Source: JALYUA01 sp039933215
Lineage (GTDB): Bacteria > Acidobacteriota > Thermoanaerobaculia > UBA5066 > Gp7-AA6
Reading direction: 5' to 3'
DNA: 64,000 nucleotides
Assembly: GCA_039933215.1 (NCBI GenBank)
Contig: JBDTOO010000009.1
Span: 1-64,000, forward strand
Under the pieces are notes generated by a model. That model saw only the letters and a program-made list of their open reading frames with translations, was not told where the DNA came from and ran no database searches. This document shows, in pieces, positions 57,223 to 64,000 of this stretch; within the stretch, counting starts at the first letter, position 1, and every line of letters starts with the position of its first letter. The translations under genes and the position numbers were made by a program.

Positions 57223-58062
57223 ATGACGACCGGCGAGGCCCTCGAGGCCGCCGCGCGCGCCGCCCGGGAGCGCTCCTCGGAAGCCACCCTCTGGGACGCG
57301 CGGATCCTTCTCGCGCACGCCCTCGGCCACGCCAACCCGCTCGCCCTGGAGCCCCGGTCTCCGCTCCCCGACCGTGCCCGGATCCGTTTCGAAGAGCTGT
57401 GGAGCCGCCGGCTCGAGGGCGTTCCCGTCCAGCACCTCGTCGGCGAATGGGACTTCTTCGGCCGCCCCTTCTCGGTCGACGGGCGCGGCCTGATCCCTCG
57501 GCCGGAGACGGAGGTCCTGATCCTCCAGGCGATCGGCGCCGCGCCCGGCACGCGCCGGATCCTGGATCTCGGCACCGGCAGCGGCATCATCGCGGTCACG
57601 CTCCTCCGCGAGCTGCCCGAGGCCCGGGCGGTCGCCATCGACGCCTCCGTCGACGCCCTCGCGCTCGCCCGAAAGAATGCGCTCCGCCACGGGGTCCTCC
57701 CTCGGATCCAGCTGCTCGCCTCGGACTGGCTGACGGCCCTCGATGGACCGCCCTTCGACCTCGTCGTCTCGAATCCCCCCTACCTCGCGCGCTCGGAGGC
57801 GGGCCGCCTCTCCCGGACCGTCGCGCAGCACGATCCCGCCCTCGCCTTGTACGGCGGCGACGACGGCCTCGAGTGCATCCGCGGGCTGCTCGACGCCGTG
57901 CCCGCCGTCCTCCTTCCCGGCGCCCCGTTCGTGTTCGAGATCGGATTCGGGCAGGCCCGGGAGATCGAGAAGGAGGTGCGCTCGCGCGAAGCGTGGCAGT
58001 TCGAAGGCATCTCCGTGGACCTGTCGGGCATCCCTCGCGTGACGCGGCTGAGGCGGACGTAG
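57223..58062 (+). CDS. prmC: Release factor glutamine N5-methyltransferase
   Basis: 279 residues from ATG at 57223. Methylates Gln of the GGQ motif of release factors. N-terminal helical domain, SAM motif DLGTGSG at 115-121 and catalytic NPPY at 184-187. The gene directly follows its substrate's gene, the usual arrangement, and is 42 bases before murA. Confidence 0.96.
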   Translation: MTTGEALEAAARAARERSSEATLWDARILLAHALGHANPLALEPRSPLPDRARIRFEELWSRRLEGVPVQHLVGEWDFFGRPFSVDGRGLIPRPETEVLILQAIGAAPGTRRILDLGTGSGIIAVTLLRELPEARAVAIDASVDALALARKNALRHGVLPRIQLLASDWLTALDGPPFDLVVSNPPYLARSEAGRLSRTVAQHDPALALYGGDDGLECIRGLLDAVPAVLLPGAPFVFEIGFGQAREIEKEVRSREAWQFEGISVDLSGIPRVTRLRRT

Positions 58063-58104
58063 CCCCGGCTGTCCATCCCGGACGCCGCGTACAATCGCGT
58101 TCCG

Positions 58105-59397
58105 ATGGATCGATTCGTCGTCGAAGGTCCCACGCGTCTCGCGGGCGAGGTCGAGACGGCCGGCGCCAAGAACGCATCCCTCCCGTGCCTCGCGGCGACG
58201 CTCCTGACGGCCGAGCCCGTCCGGCTGACGAACCTTCCCGACGTCCGGGACATCCGGACGATGCAGAAGCTCCTCCAGCACATCGGGGCGTTTCTCTCTT
58301 CGGAGCCGGGGGGAGCGACGATCGAAGCGCGCGAGATCGGATCCGCCGACGCTCCCTACGACCTCGTGAAAACGATGCGGGCTTCGGTGCTCGTTCTGGG
58401 ACCGCTCCTCGCCCGTTCGGGGTCCGTTCGCGTGTCGCTGCCGGGAGGCTGCGCGATCGGGGACCGCCCGATCGACCTTCACCTGGAGGCGTTCCGGCGG
58501 CTCGGGGCCGAGGTGACGCTCGCCCACGGCTACGTCGAGGCGCGTGCGTCCCGGCTGACTGGGGCCGAGATCGCTTTCGAGACCGTGACCGTGACGGGAA
58601 CCGAGAACGCGATGCTCGCGGCGACGCTCGCGGACGGGACGACGACGCTCGCGAACGCGGCCCGGGAGCCGGAAGTCGTGGATCTCGCCGATCTCCTCCG
58701 GTCCATGGGAGCCCGGGTATCGGGCGACGGCACGGAGACGATCGTGATCGAAGGAGTCTCGTCCCTTCACGGCGCCTCGCACGCGATCGTTCCCGATCGG
58801 GTCGAGGCCGGCACTTACGCGATCGGCGGCGCTCTGACCGGCGGCGACGTCACGGTGACGCGCTGTCGCCCGTCGCACCTCAAGGCCCTGACGACGCGGC
58901 TGATCGCGAGCGGCGCCGCGGTGTCCTCCGGCCCCGACTGGCTGCGTGTCCGCGGCGCGGGTCTCCTGGAGCCCCAGGACGTCGCCACGGCGCCCTACCC
59001 TGGCTTCCCGACCGACCTGCAGGCACAGTGGATGGCGCTCGCGACGCGGATGAACGGGATCTCGACCGTCACGGAGACCGTCTTCGAGAACCGCTTCCAG
59101 CACGTCCCCGAGCTCGTCCGGATGGGCGCGCGGATCCGCCTCGAGGGGCGATGGGCGGTCGTCGAAGGGCCCTCCCGTCTGACCGGCGCGAACGTGATGG
59201 CGAGCGATCTCCGGGCTTCGGCAGCGCTCGTCCTGGCGGGTGTGGCGGCCGAGGGAGAGACGACGATCGATCGCGTCTACCATCTCGACCGGGGCTACGA
59301 CCGCATGGAAGTGAAGCTCACCGGTCTCGGCGGGCGCGTCACGCGGTCGTCCATTCCGACCGGCACGTTCCCCCTCCCCGCCGGCGCGCGCCGCTGA
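58105..59397 (+). CDS. murA: UDP-N-acetylglucosamine 1-carboxyvinyltransferase
   Basis: 430 residues from ATG at 58105. First committed step of peptidoglycan synthesis: transfers enolpyruvyl from PEP to UDP-GlcNAc. Catalytic Cys116 in LPGGCAIGDRPIDLH (the fosfomycin target), Lys22-Asn23 in AGAKNASLP, and the C-terminal EVKLTGLGG region. No residue change suggesting fosfomycin resistance was seen. Confidence 0.97.
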   Translation: MDRFVVEGPTRLAGEVETAGAKNASLPCLAATLLTAEPVRLTNLPDVRDIRTMQKLLQHIGAFLSSEPGGATIEAREIGSADAPYDLVKTMRASVLVLGPLLARSGSVRVSLPGGCAIGDRPIDLHLEAFRRLGAEVTLAHGYVEARASRLTGAEIAFETVTVTGTENAMLAATLADGTTTLANAAREPEVVDLADLLRSMGARVSGDGTETIVIEGVSSLHGASHAIVPDRVEAGTYAIGGALTGGDVTVTRCRPSHLKALTTRLIASGAAVSSGPDWLRVRGAGLLEPQDVATAPYPGFPTDLQAQWMALATRMNGISTVTETVFENRFQHVPELVRMGARIRLEGRWAVVEGPSRLTGANVMASDLRASAALVLAGVAAEGETTIDRVYHLDRGYDRMEVKLTGLGGRVTRSSIPTGTFPLPAGARR

Positions 59398-59435
59398 GTC
59401 GGGGCCGCCGCGGGTCGGCTTGGTAGACTGCCCGC

Positions 59436-59774
59436 ATGTCCGAATGCCTCTTCTGCCGGATCGCCGCGCGTGAGATTCCGTCGCGCGAAGTCTTCTCGGA
59501 CGAACGGATCTACGCCTTCGAGGACATCAATCCCCAGGCGCCCGTCCACGTTCTCGTCATCCCCCGCAAGCACGTCTCCCGGGTCTCGGAGCTCGCCGAA
59601 GAGGATGCGCTGCTCGCCGGGGAGGTCCTCCGGCGCGCCGCCGCCATCGCCCGCGAGCGGGGACTGACCGACTTTCGCGTGGTCGCGAACGACGGAGCCG
59701 GCGCAGGCCAGTCCGTCTTCCATCTCCACTTCCACGTCCTGGGAGGACGGCCGTTCTCCTGGCCGCCCGGCTGA
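59436..59774 (+). CDS. HIT-family nucleotide hydrolase (HinT-like)
   Basis: 112 residues from ATG at 59436. Histidine triad HLHFHVLGG with H96, H98 and H100; N-terminal CLFCRIAAREIPS is typical of HinT, which cleaves AMP conjugates such as AMP-lysine. It is last in the plus-strand housekeeping run and converges with the SurA-N-like gene 18 bases away. Confidence 0.95.
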   Translation: MSECLFCRIAAREIPSREVFSDERIYAFEDINPQAPVHVLVIPRKHVSRVSELAEEDALLAGEVLRRAAAIARERGLTDFRVVANDGAGAGQSVFHLHFHVLGGRPFSWPPG

Positions 59775-59792
59775 TCCGCGCGGTCGCGCTTT

Positions 59793-60557
59793 TTACGAGC
59801 GAGGCACGACGGGCGGGGAGTGAGGAGCGGGGGCCGCCGGAAGGGGCCGCGGGGTCTGGGCCGGAAGAGGCGTCACCGCGAGCCCGGCCCCGATCGACGC
59901 GTCGTCGCTGAGGATGGACACGCGCGCCTTCTGGCGGATCTCCTTCATCCACTTCTCGGATTCCTCGTCGAAAACCCGCTGCTGGGACCGCCGCCGCATC
60001 TCCTCCGAAACCTTCTCGAACGCCTCGGGAAGCTGTCCGGCGGCCCTGCGCTCCGGCGCATAGACGGTGTCGTACTCCTCGCGGGCCCGCTCCTCGTCCG
60101 CGAACGCGACCGGACGAAATCGCTCCTGCAGATACTTCTGCACGACGATCTGTCTTTCGAGGGCGGCCCGGACCTCGTCCGGGGTCATCCCGGCGGCGGC
60201 GAACTCGGCCACCGGATCCTTCCCCTGGCTCTTCAGGCGTTCGCGGAGGCGCTCCAGAGCGCCGTCGACTTCCGCCGGCTCGGGCGTCGCCGGCCCGAAA
60301 CGCAGCGCTTCCCGGTACTGGAGCCGCTGATCGATGAGCGCGTCGAGGACGCGCCCGCGAAATGCCCCCGGAGCCTCGCCCGGGGAGGGCTGCAACGCGG
60401 AGATCGCCATGGCCTTGCGGACCTCGCTCTCCGGGATCGCGACGTCGTCGACCGTCGCCGCGATCCGGTCCACGATCGCGCCGGCGCCGGATCCCGGGAC
60501 TGACGGGACGAAGAGGACGAGAACCGCGAGGAGGGCGGCGGCGGGAAAACGGCTCAC
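59793..60557 (-). CDS. SurA N-terminal-domain protein lacking a PPIase domain
   Basis: 254 residues from GTG at 60557. Signal peptide about 1-27. The mature part (about 30-210) looks like the SurA/PrsA-type chaperone domain: IVDRIAATVDDVAIPESEV at the start, then LIDQRLQYREAL and AALERQIVVQKYLQERF. No parvulin domain follows; instead there is a Pro/Ala-rich tail. It may be a periplasmic outer-membrane-protein chaperone without prolyl isomerase activity. It diverges from rsmI. Confidence 0.8.
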   Translation of the reverse strand: MSRFPAAALLAVLVLFVPSVPGSGAGAIVDRIAATVDDVAIPESEVRKAMAISALQPSPGEAPGAFRGRVLDALIDQRLQYREALRFGPATPEPAEVDGALERLRERLKSQGKDPVAEFAAAGMTPDEVRAALERQIVVQKYLQERFRPVAFADEERAREEYDTVYAPERRAAGQLPEAFEKVSEEMRRRSQQRVFDEESEKWMKEIRQKARVSILSDDASIGAGLAVTPLPAQTPRPLPAAPAPHSPPVVPRS

Positions 60558-60601
60558 GACGTCATCATAACGGCGCGGAGGCGCGTGCTATTTTGCCGGC
60601 G

Positions 60602-61456
60602 ATGCCGAAATCGCGGGAGCCCGGGAGCCTCTGGATCGTCGGGACGCCGATCGGCAACCTCGAGGACCTGTCGCCCCGTGCCCTCCGCGTTCTTTCGGAG
60701 GCGAACGCCATCTACTGCGAGGACACGCGCGTGACCGCGAAGCTCGCGGCGCGCTTCGGGCTGGCGGCCGCCCGCATCTCGTGTCCCGCGCCCCGGGAGG
60801 CCGCGCGGGAAGAGGAGGTGCTCGCGCGGCTTCGGGCGGGTGAGACCGTCGCCTTCGTGTCCGACGCCGGGATGCCCGCCGTCTCGGATCCGGGCGACCG
60901 GCTGGTCGCGGCGGCGGCGGCCGCGGGCTTTCCCGTGTACGTCGTGCCCGGGCCCTCCGCGGTCTCCGCCGCGATCGCGCTGTCGGGCATCCCCGCGGTC
61001 CCCCACGTGTTCCTGGGATTCCTGCCGGCGCGCTCGGGCGAGCGCGTGCGGGCCCTCGAGGCGCGGCGCGCCGGCCGCGAGGCGCTGGTCTGGTTCGAGT
61101 CGCCCCACCGGCTCGTGGCGTCGCTCGAGGACGCCGCCCGGGTACTGGGCCCCCGCCGGGCCTGCGTGGCGCGGGAGCTGACCAAGGTGCACGAGGAGGC
61201 GGTGCGGGGAACCCTTCCGGAGATCGCCGGGGTCTTCCGGTCCCGCGGACCGGGTCGCGGGGAGATCACCGTCGTGGTCGAGGGCGCTGCCGCCTCCGAA
61301 GATCGCGCTCCCATCTCGGACGACCAGCTGGACGCCGCGATCCGGGACGCGGTCCGGGACGGCCTGGACAAGCGCGCGCTCTCCCGCGAGCTGGCCGCGA
61401 GGACGGGCCGGCCGGCCCGCGAGATCTACGCCCGGGCCGTCCTGCTCTCGCGGTGA
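60602..61456 (+). CDS. rsmI: 16S rRNA (cytidine-1402-2'-O)-methyltransferase
   Basis: 284 residues from ATG at 60602 (the frame is open upstream but that part is antisense to the SurA-N-like gene). SAM-dependent tetrapyrrole-methylase fold: LWIVGTPIGNLEDLSPRAL at the N-terminus, EDTRVTAKLAARFG, SDAGMPAVSDPG (SAM-binding) and VVPGPSAVSAAIALSGIP. The C-terminal helical domain (KRALSRELAARTGRPAREIY) is present. It modifies the P-site decoding region of 16S rRNA. Confidence 0.96.
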   Translation: MPKSREPGSLWIVGTPIGNLEDLSPRALRVLSEANAIYCEDTRVTAKLAARFGLAAARISCPAPREAAREEEVLARLRAGETVAFVSDAGMPAVSDPGDRLVAAAAAAGFPVYVVPGPSAVSAAIALSGIPAVPHVFLGFLPARSGERVRALEARRAGREALVWFESPHRLVASLEDAARVLGPRRACVARELTKVHEEAVRGTLPEIAGVFRSRGPGRGEITVVVEGAAASEDRAPISDDQLDAAIRDAVRDGLDKRALSRELAARTGRPAREIYARAVLLSR

Positions 61457-61504
61457 CCTCGGGGCGCCCGCGCCGCCGCGAACGTCCGCCCGACCGTCAG
61501 CCCT

Positions 61505-62737
61505 TCAGCCCTTCTCCGCCGCGTCCTGGCGGCTGACGCTGGTCAGGGCGTCCAGCTCCCGCGCCGCCTGATCGAGAGCGGCGGGAGGAAGCGTCCCGGC
61601 GGTCCCCTCCCCCTCGCCGGCATCGGGCGGCTCGGCGAAGATCCGCTGCTGGAGGGCGAGCTCCGCCGCCAGGGGCGCGAAGACCTCGCGGTCTCCCCGG
61701 GCGTCGGGGTAGTCCCAGAGGCCGTTGGGGCAGTGCCGGTCATCCTCCCAGCCGGGGTGGTTGACGATCGGGTACCAGCAGATCCCTTCTAGGGGCACGC
61801 CGAGGCGGATCGCGGCCCGGCCTTCGCCGGCGATATACCTCAGCCATTCCGGCCGCGTGTCCCCTTCGATGCCCGTTTCGGCGATGAAGATCGGGCGGCG
61901 ATACCGCTCCCACACCTCGCGGACCATGTACCGCACGGGCAGATGCTGAGGATGCGACGGAACGAGCACCGCGCCGTTGTGGATCCACTGGTTCTGCACG
62001 TAGTAATTCAAACCCATGACATCCAGGGCGTCCTCGCTGCCGCCGAGCTCCGGGTTCCGGCGGCCCGCGATCATGTCCCAGGCGGCGAACTGCGACTGCC
62101 GGTAGTTCTCGGCAACGAGACGGTCCTGCGGACGCGTCGGGTCCGCGAGGATGTCGATGATGGGTTCCGGCTGCACGAGGCGGACGCCCGGGATCGCGGC
62201 GCGCAGCTCCGCCGTCGCCGCGAGACAGGCGCGAACGAGCTGCATCTTGAGCTCGTCGCCGCGCTGCCTCGCGAAGGGATTGAAGAATCCCGCGTCGCCC
62301 CCCGCGTAGGACAGGAACGAGATCTCGTTGACGGGCGCGACGAAAGCCGTCTCATCCGTCTCCCCGGCGAGCAGCCGGGCGAAAGCGCGCGCGTACCGCC
62401 GGAAGCGCTCGACGAACCCGGCGGTGAACGGATCCACCTCGTCGGGAAATCCGAAATGCAGGAGGTCCCAGATGACCTGCGTACGCGTCTCCCGCGCGGC
62501 GCGCAGCATCGGCGCGACGCGGCTCCAGTCGTAGCGACCGCCGCCCGCGTCGACCTGCGGCCACGGAACGCCGTCGCGAGCGGCGTCGATGCCGACTTCA
62601 TGCAGTCTCTCGTAGTCCCGGCGCACCAGCGCGTCGTGATGCGTCGAGGCGATCAGGTCGAGCCGCTGGTGGTCGCGGTGGCGCCGGTGGTTCGAGCACT
62701 CGAACCCTCCAAGAAAAAAGCTCCGGAACAGGGGCAT
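61505..62737 (-). CDS. GH1-like glycoside hydrolase (beta-glucosidase type)
   Basis: 410 residues from ATG at 62737, just after the upstream gene's stop. (beta/alpha)8 enzyme of clan GH-A. Candidate acid/base Glu138 in APVNEIS and nucleophile Glu287 in IFIAETG, where classical GH1 has NEP and ENG; the rest is loosely GH1-like (FLGGFECSNHRRHRDHQRLD at the start). Length is near GH1 minimum. No signal peptide. Sugar specificity cannot be told. A short Glu/Ala/Pro-rich tail follows. Confidence 0.75.
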   Translation of the reverse strand: MPLFRSFFLGGFECSNHRRHRDHQRLDLIASTHHDALVRRDYERLHEVGIDAARDGVPWPQVDAGGGRYDWSRVAPMLRAARETRTQVIWDLLHFGFPDEVDPFTAGFVERFRRYARAFARLLAGETDETAFVAPVNEISFLSYAGGDAGFFNPFARQRGDELKMQLVRACLAATAELRAAIPGVRLVQPEPIIDILADPTRPQDRLVAENYRQSQFAAWDMIAGRRNPELGGSEDALDVMGLNYYVQNQWIHNGAVLVPSHPQHLPVRYMVREVWERYRRPIFIAETGIEGDTRPEWLRYIAGEGRAAIRLGVPLEGICWYPIVNHPGWEDDRHCPNGLWDYPDARGDREVFAPLAAELALQQRIFAEPPDAGEGEGTAGTLPPAALDQAARELDALTSVSRQDAAEKG

Positions 62738-62741
62738 CGGC

Positions 62742-64000
62742 TCAATCCACCCAGGCGAGGCGGGCGAGGATGGCCGCATAGACGTCGATCCCGTCCCAGA
62801 GGTTCTGGATCCGCAGATTCTCGTTCGCGGCGTGCTGGTTGTTGTCGTGATTGGCGATCGGAACGCCCACGACCGGTGTCGCCAACTTCTCCCGGAAGAG
62901 ATGCATCGGGATGCTGCCACCGAGCATGGGAAGGGCGATGACGGGGCCGCCCGACGCTCCCGAGACGACGTCCACGATCGCCCGCGACGCCGGAAGGTCC
63001 ATCGGGGTGCGGGACGCCGGGTATCCGGAGCCCCAGACCATCCGCGCCAGGCGGCCCCGGCGCCGCGCGGACTCGTCGGGCGCCGCCTCCACCACCGTGT
63101 AACCCCGCGCCCGCACGTGGGCCTCGATGGCCTTCCGGATGCCCTCGAGCGTCTGGTCCGGTACGAGCCGGAAGTCGATCGACGCGGTCGCCTCCGTCGG
63201 GATCGAGTTCGTCGCGCGCTCTCCGACCGCGCCGCCCGAGATGCCGCGCAGATTCAGCGCCGGTCTCTGGATGGCCGCGATCAGGCGATCTCCCCGCCCC
63301 TCCGGTCGCGCGATCGCGAGCTCGTCCGCGAGGGCGGCGTCCGTGTCGGGGGCCGCGGCGATCGCGCGGCGCTCGAGCTCGGTGAGGGGGCGAACCCCAT
63401 CGGCGAAGCCGGCGACCGTGACAAAGCCGTCGGCGTCGCGCATGCTCGCGAGAAGCGTCGCGAGCGCCGCGATCGGATTCGGCGCCCAGTTGCCGTAGTG
63501 TCCGCTGTGCAGGCGGCGGGAGGGGCCGTAGAGCGTGATCGTGAGATCCGTGACGCCGCGGGCCCCGAAGTAGACCTGCATCCGCCGCGTCGTGTGCACC
63601 GGCCCGTCGAAGAGGACCCACAGGTCGGAGCGCAGGCGGTCCGCGTACTTCTCGAGGATCTCCCCGAGGTGCGGCGAGCCCGCCTCCTCTTCGCCCTCGA
63701 AGAAGAATTTCAGATTGCAGGAGGGGGCGATGCCGGCCGCTCGGATCGCGTCGAGAGCCGTCAGGATGCCGACCACGGGAGCCTTGTCATCGCTCGCCGA
63801 GCGCGCGTAGATCCGCCACTCGGGCGGAATCGGAGCGCGCAGGTCCTCCCACGGAATTTCCCGGCCCTTCGCTTCGAGGGGCCCGTCGCGCAGCCGCGGG
63901 ATCCAGGGGTCGCCCGTCCAGTCGCGAGGATCCACCGGCTGGCCGTCGTAGTGGGCGTAGAGGACGATCGTGCGCGAGGCCCCGGGCACCTCGAGCGATC
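62742..64000 (-). CDS. M20-family metallopeptidase (5' end beyond the window)
   Basis: At least 419 codons; the frame continues past base 64000, so the N-terminus is missing. Di-zinc peptidase of the M20 family: first ligand in LYAHYDGQP, bridging Asp in ARSASDDKAP, catalytic Glu in FEGEEEAGS, and terminal ligand His in NHDNNQHAANEN. A dimerisation (lid) domain lies between. Dipeptidase or carboxypeptidase activity in peptide use is most likely. It ends four bases before the GH1-like gene, so the two are probably co-transcribed. Confidence 0.92.
   Translation of the reverse strand, partial: SLEVPGASRTIVLYAHYDGQPVDPRDWTGDPWIPRLRDGPLEAKGREIPWEDLRAPIPPEWRIYARSASDDKAPVVGILTALDAIRAAGIAPSCNLKFFFEGEEEAGSPHLGEILEKYADRLRSDLWVLFDGPVHTTRRMQVYFGARGVTDLTITLYGPSRRLHSGHYGNWAPNPIAALATLLASMRDADGFVTVAGFADGVRPLTELERRAIAAAPDTDAALADELAIARPEGRGDRLIAAIQRPALNLRGISGGAVGERATNSIPTEATASIDFRLVPDQTLEGIRKAIEAHVRARGYTVVEAAPDESARRRGRLARMVWGSGYPASRTPMDLPASRAIVDVVSGASGGPVIALPMLGGSIPMHLFREKLATPVVGVPIANHDNNQHAANENLRIQNLWDGIDVYAAILARLAWVD

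Noticed and set aside
1..64000. CRISPR arrays, transposases, phage genes, toxin-antitoxin pairs or other mobile elements
   Set aside because: None was recognised by reading; apart from the ssrA repeat there is no direct repeat pair, integrase or transposase-like protein.

Overview
The window is GC-rich bacterial chromosome with dense coding on both strands. Its gene style suggests an Acidobacteriota lineage, most likely Thermoanaerobaculia-like. That is inference from style: many SpoIIE-type phosphatases, PEGA and TPR proteins, frequent GTG/TTG starts, and two secreted protein types (34971-36587 and the C-terminal unit of 29899-34785) that I associate with that group. No database search was possible, so the phylum is not proven.

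Layout. Bases 1-28 are the 3' end of tmRNA (ssrA), followed by an imperfect copy of that end (169-197) in a strongly structured spacer. Next come mgtE and a DEAD-box helicase (319-3248). A minus-strand block (3364-15803) holds an MFS permease, a lipoprotein-type isoaspartyl methyltransferase, a secreted amidohydrolase, and a partner-switching set: two SpoIIE phosphatases, a STAS protein, an RsbW-like kinase, a sigma54-type regulator and a TPR protein. The pair tmk-holB (15904-17465) and a PEGA protein follow.

From 18766 to 39333 the minus strand carries a surface-glycan locus. It has five glycosyltransferase genes (18766-27164 includes three GT2-type and two GT4-type), a deacetylase-glycosyltransferase fusion, a GNAT protein, a methyltransferase, a Wzt-like ATPase with a C-terminal glycan-binding domain and, 9 kb upstream, the Wzm-like permease. 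Three exported proteins lie between Wzt and Wzm: a 1628-residue PKD-repeat protein, a 538-residue secreted protein and an FG-GAP lipoprotein.

From 39442 the plus strand has a small operon (XRE regulator, TPR protein, exported protein). It is followed by dnaJ (minus), an Lrp/AsnC regulator, a small outer-membrane protein, comF-proline dehydrogenase, a large outer-membrane protein and a two-component pair (48312-52444) whose kinase shares its PDZ-multi-TM input module with the phosphatase at 13194-15803. Next are a metal-dependent deaminase and a third SpoIIE phosphatase, this one with an FHA domain.

The last part is housekeeping: rpmE, prfA, prmC, murA, a HIT protein, a SurA-N-like protein and rsmI, then a GH1-like glycosidase and an M20 peptidase cut by the window end. 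Genes within units are tightly packed: twelve stop/start pairs overlap by four bases, nearly all through GTG or TTG starts. No rRNA, complete tRNA, CRISPR array, transposase or phage gene was recognised.
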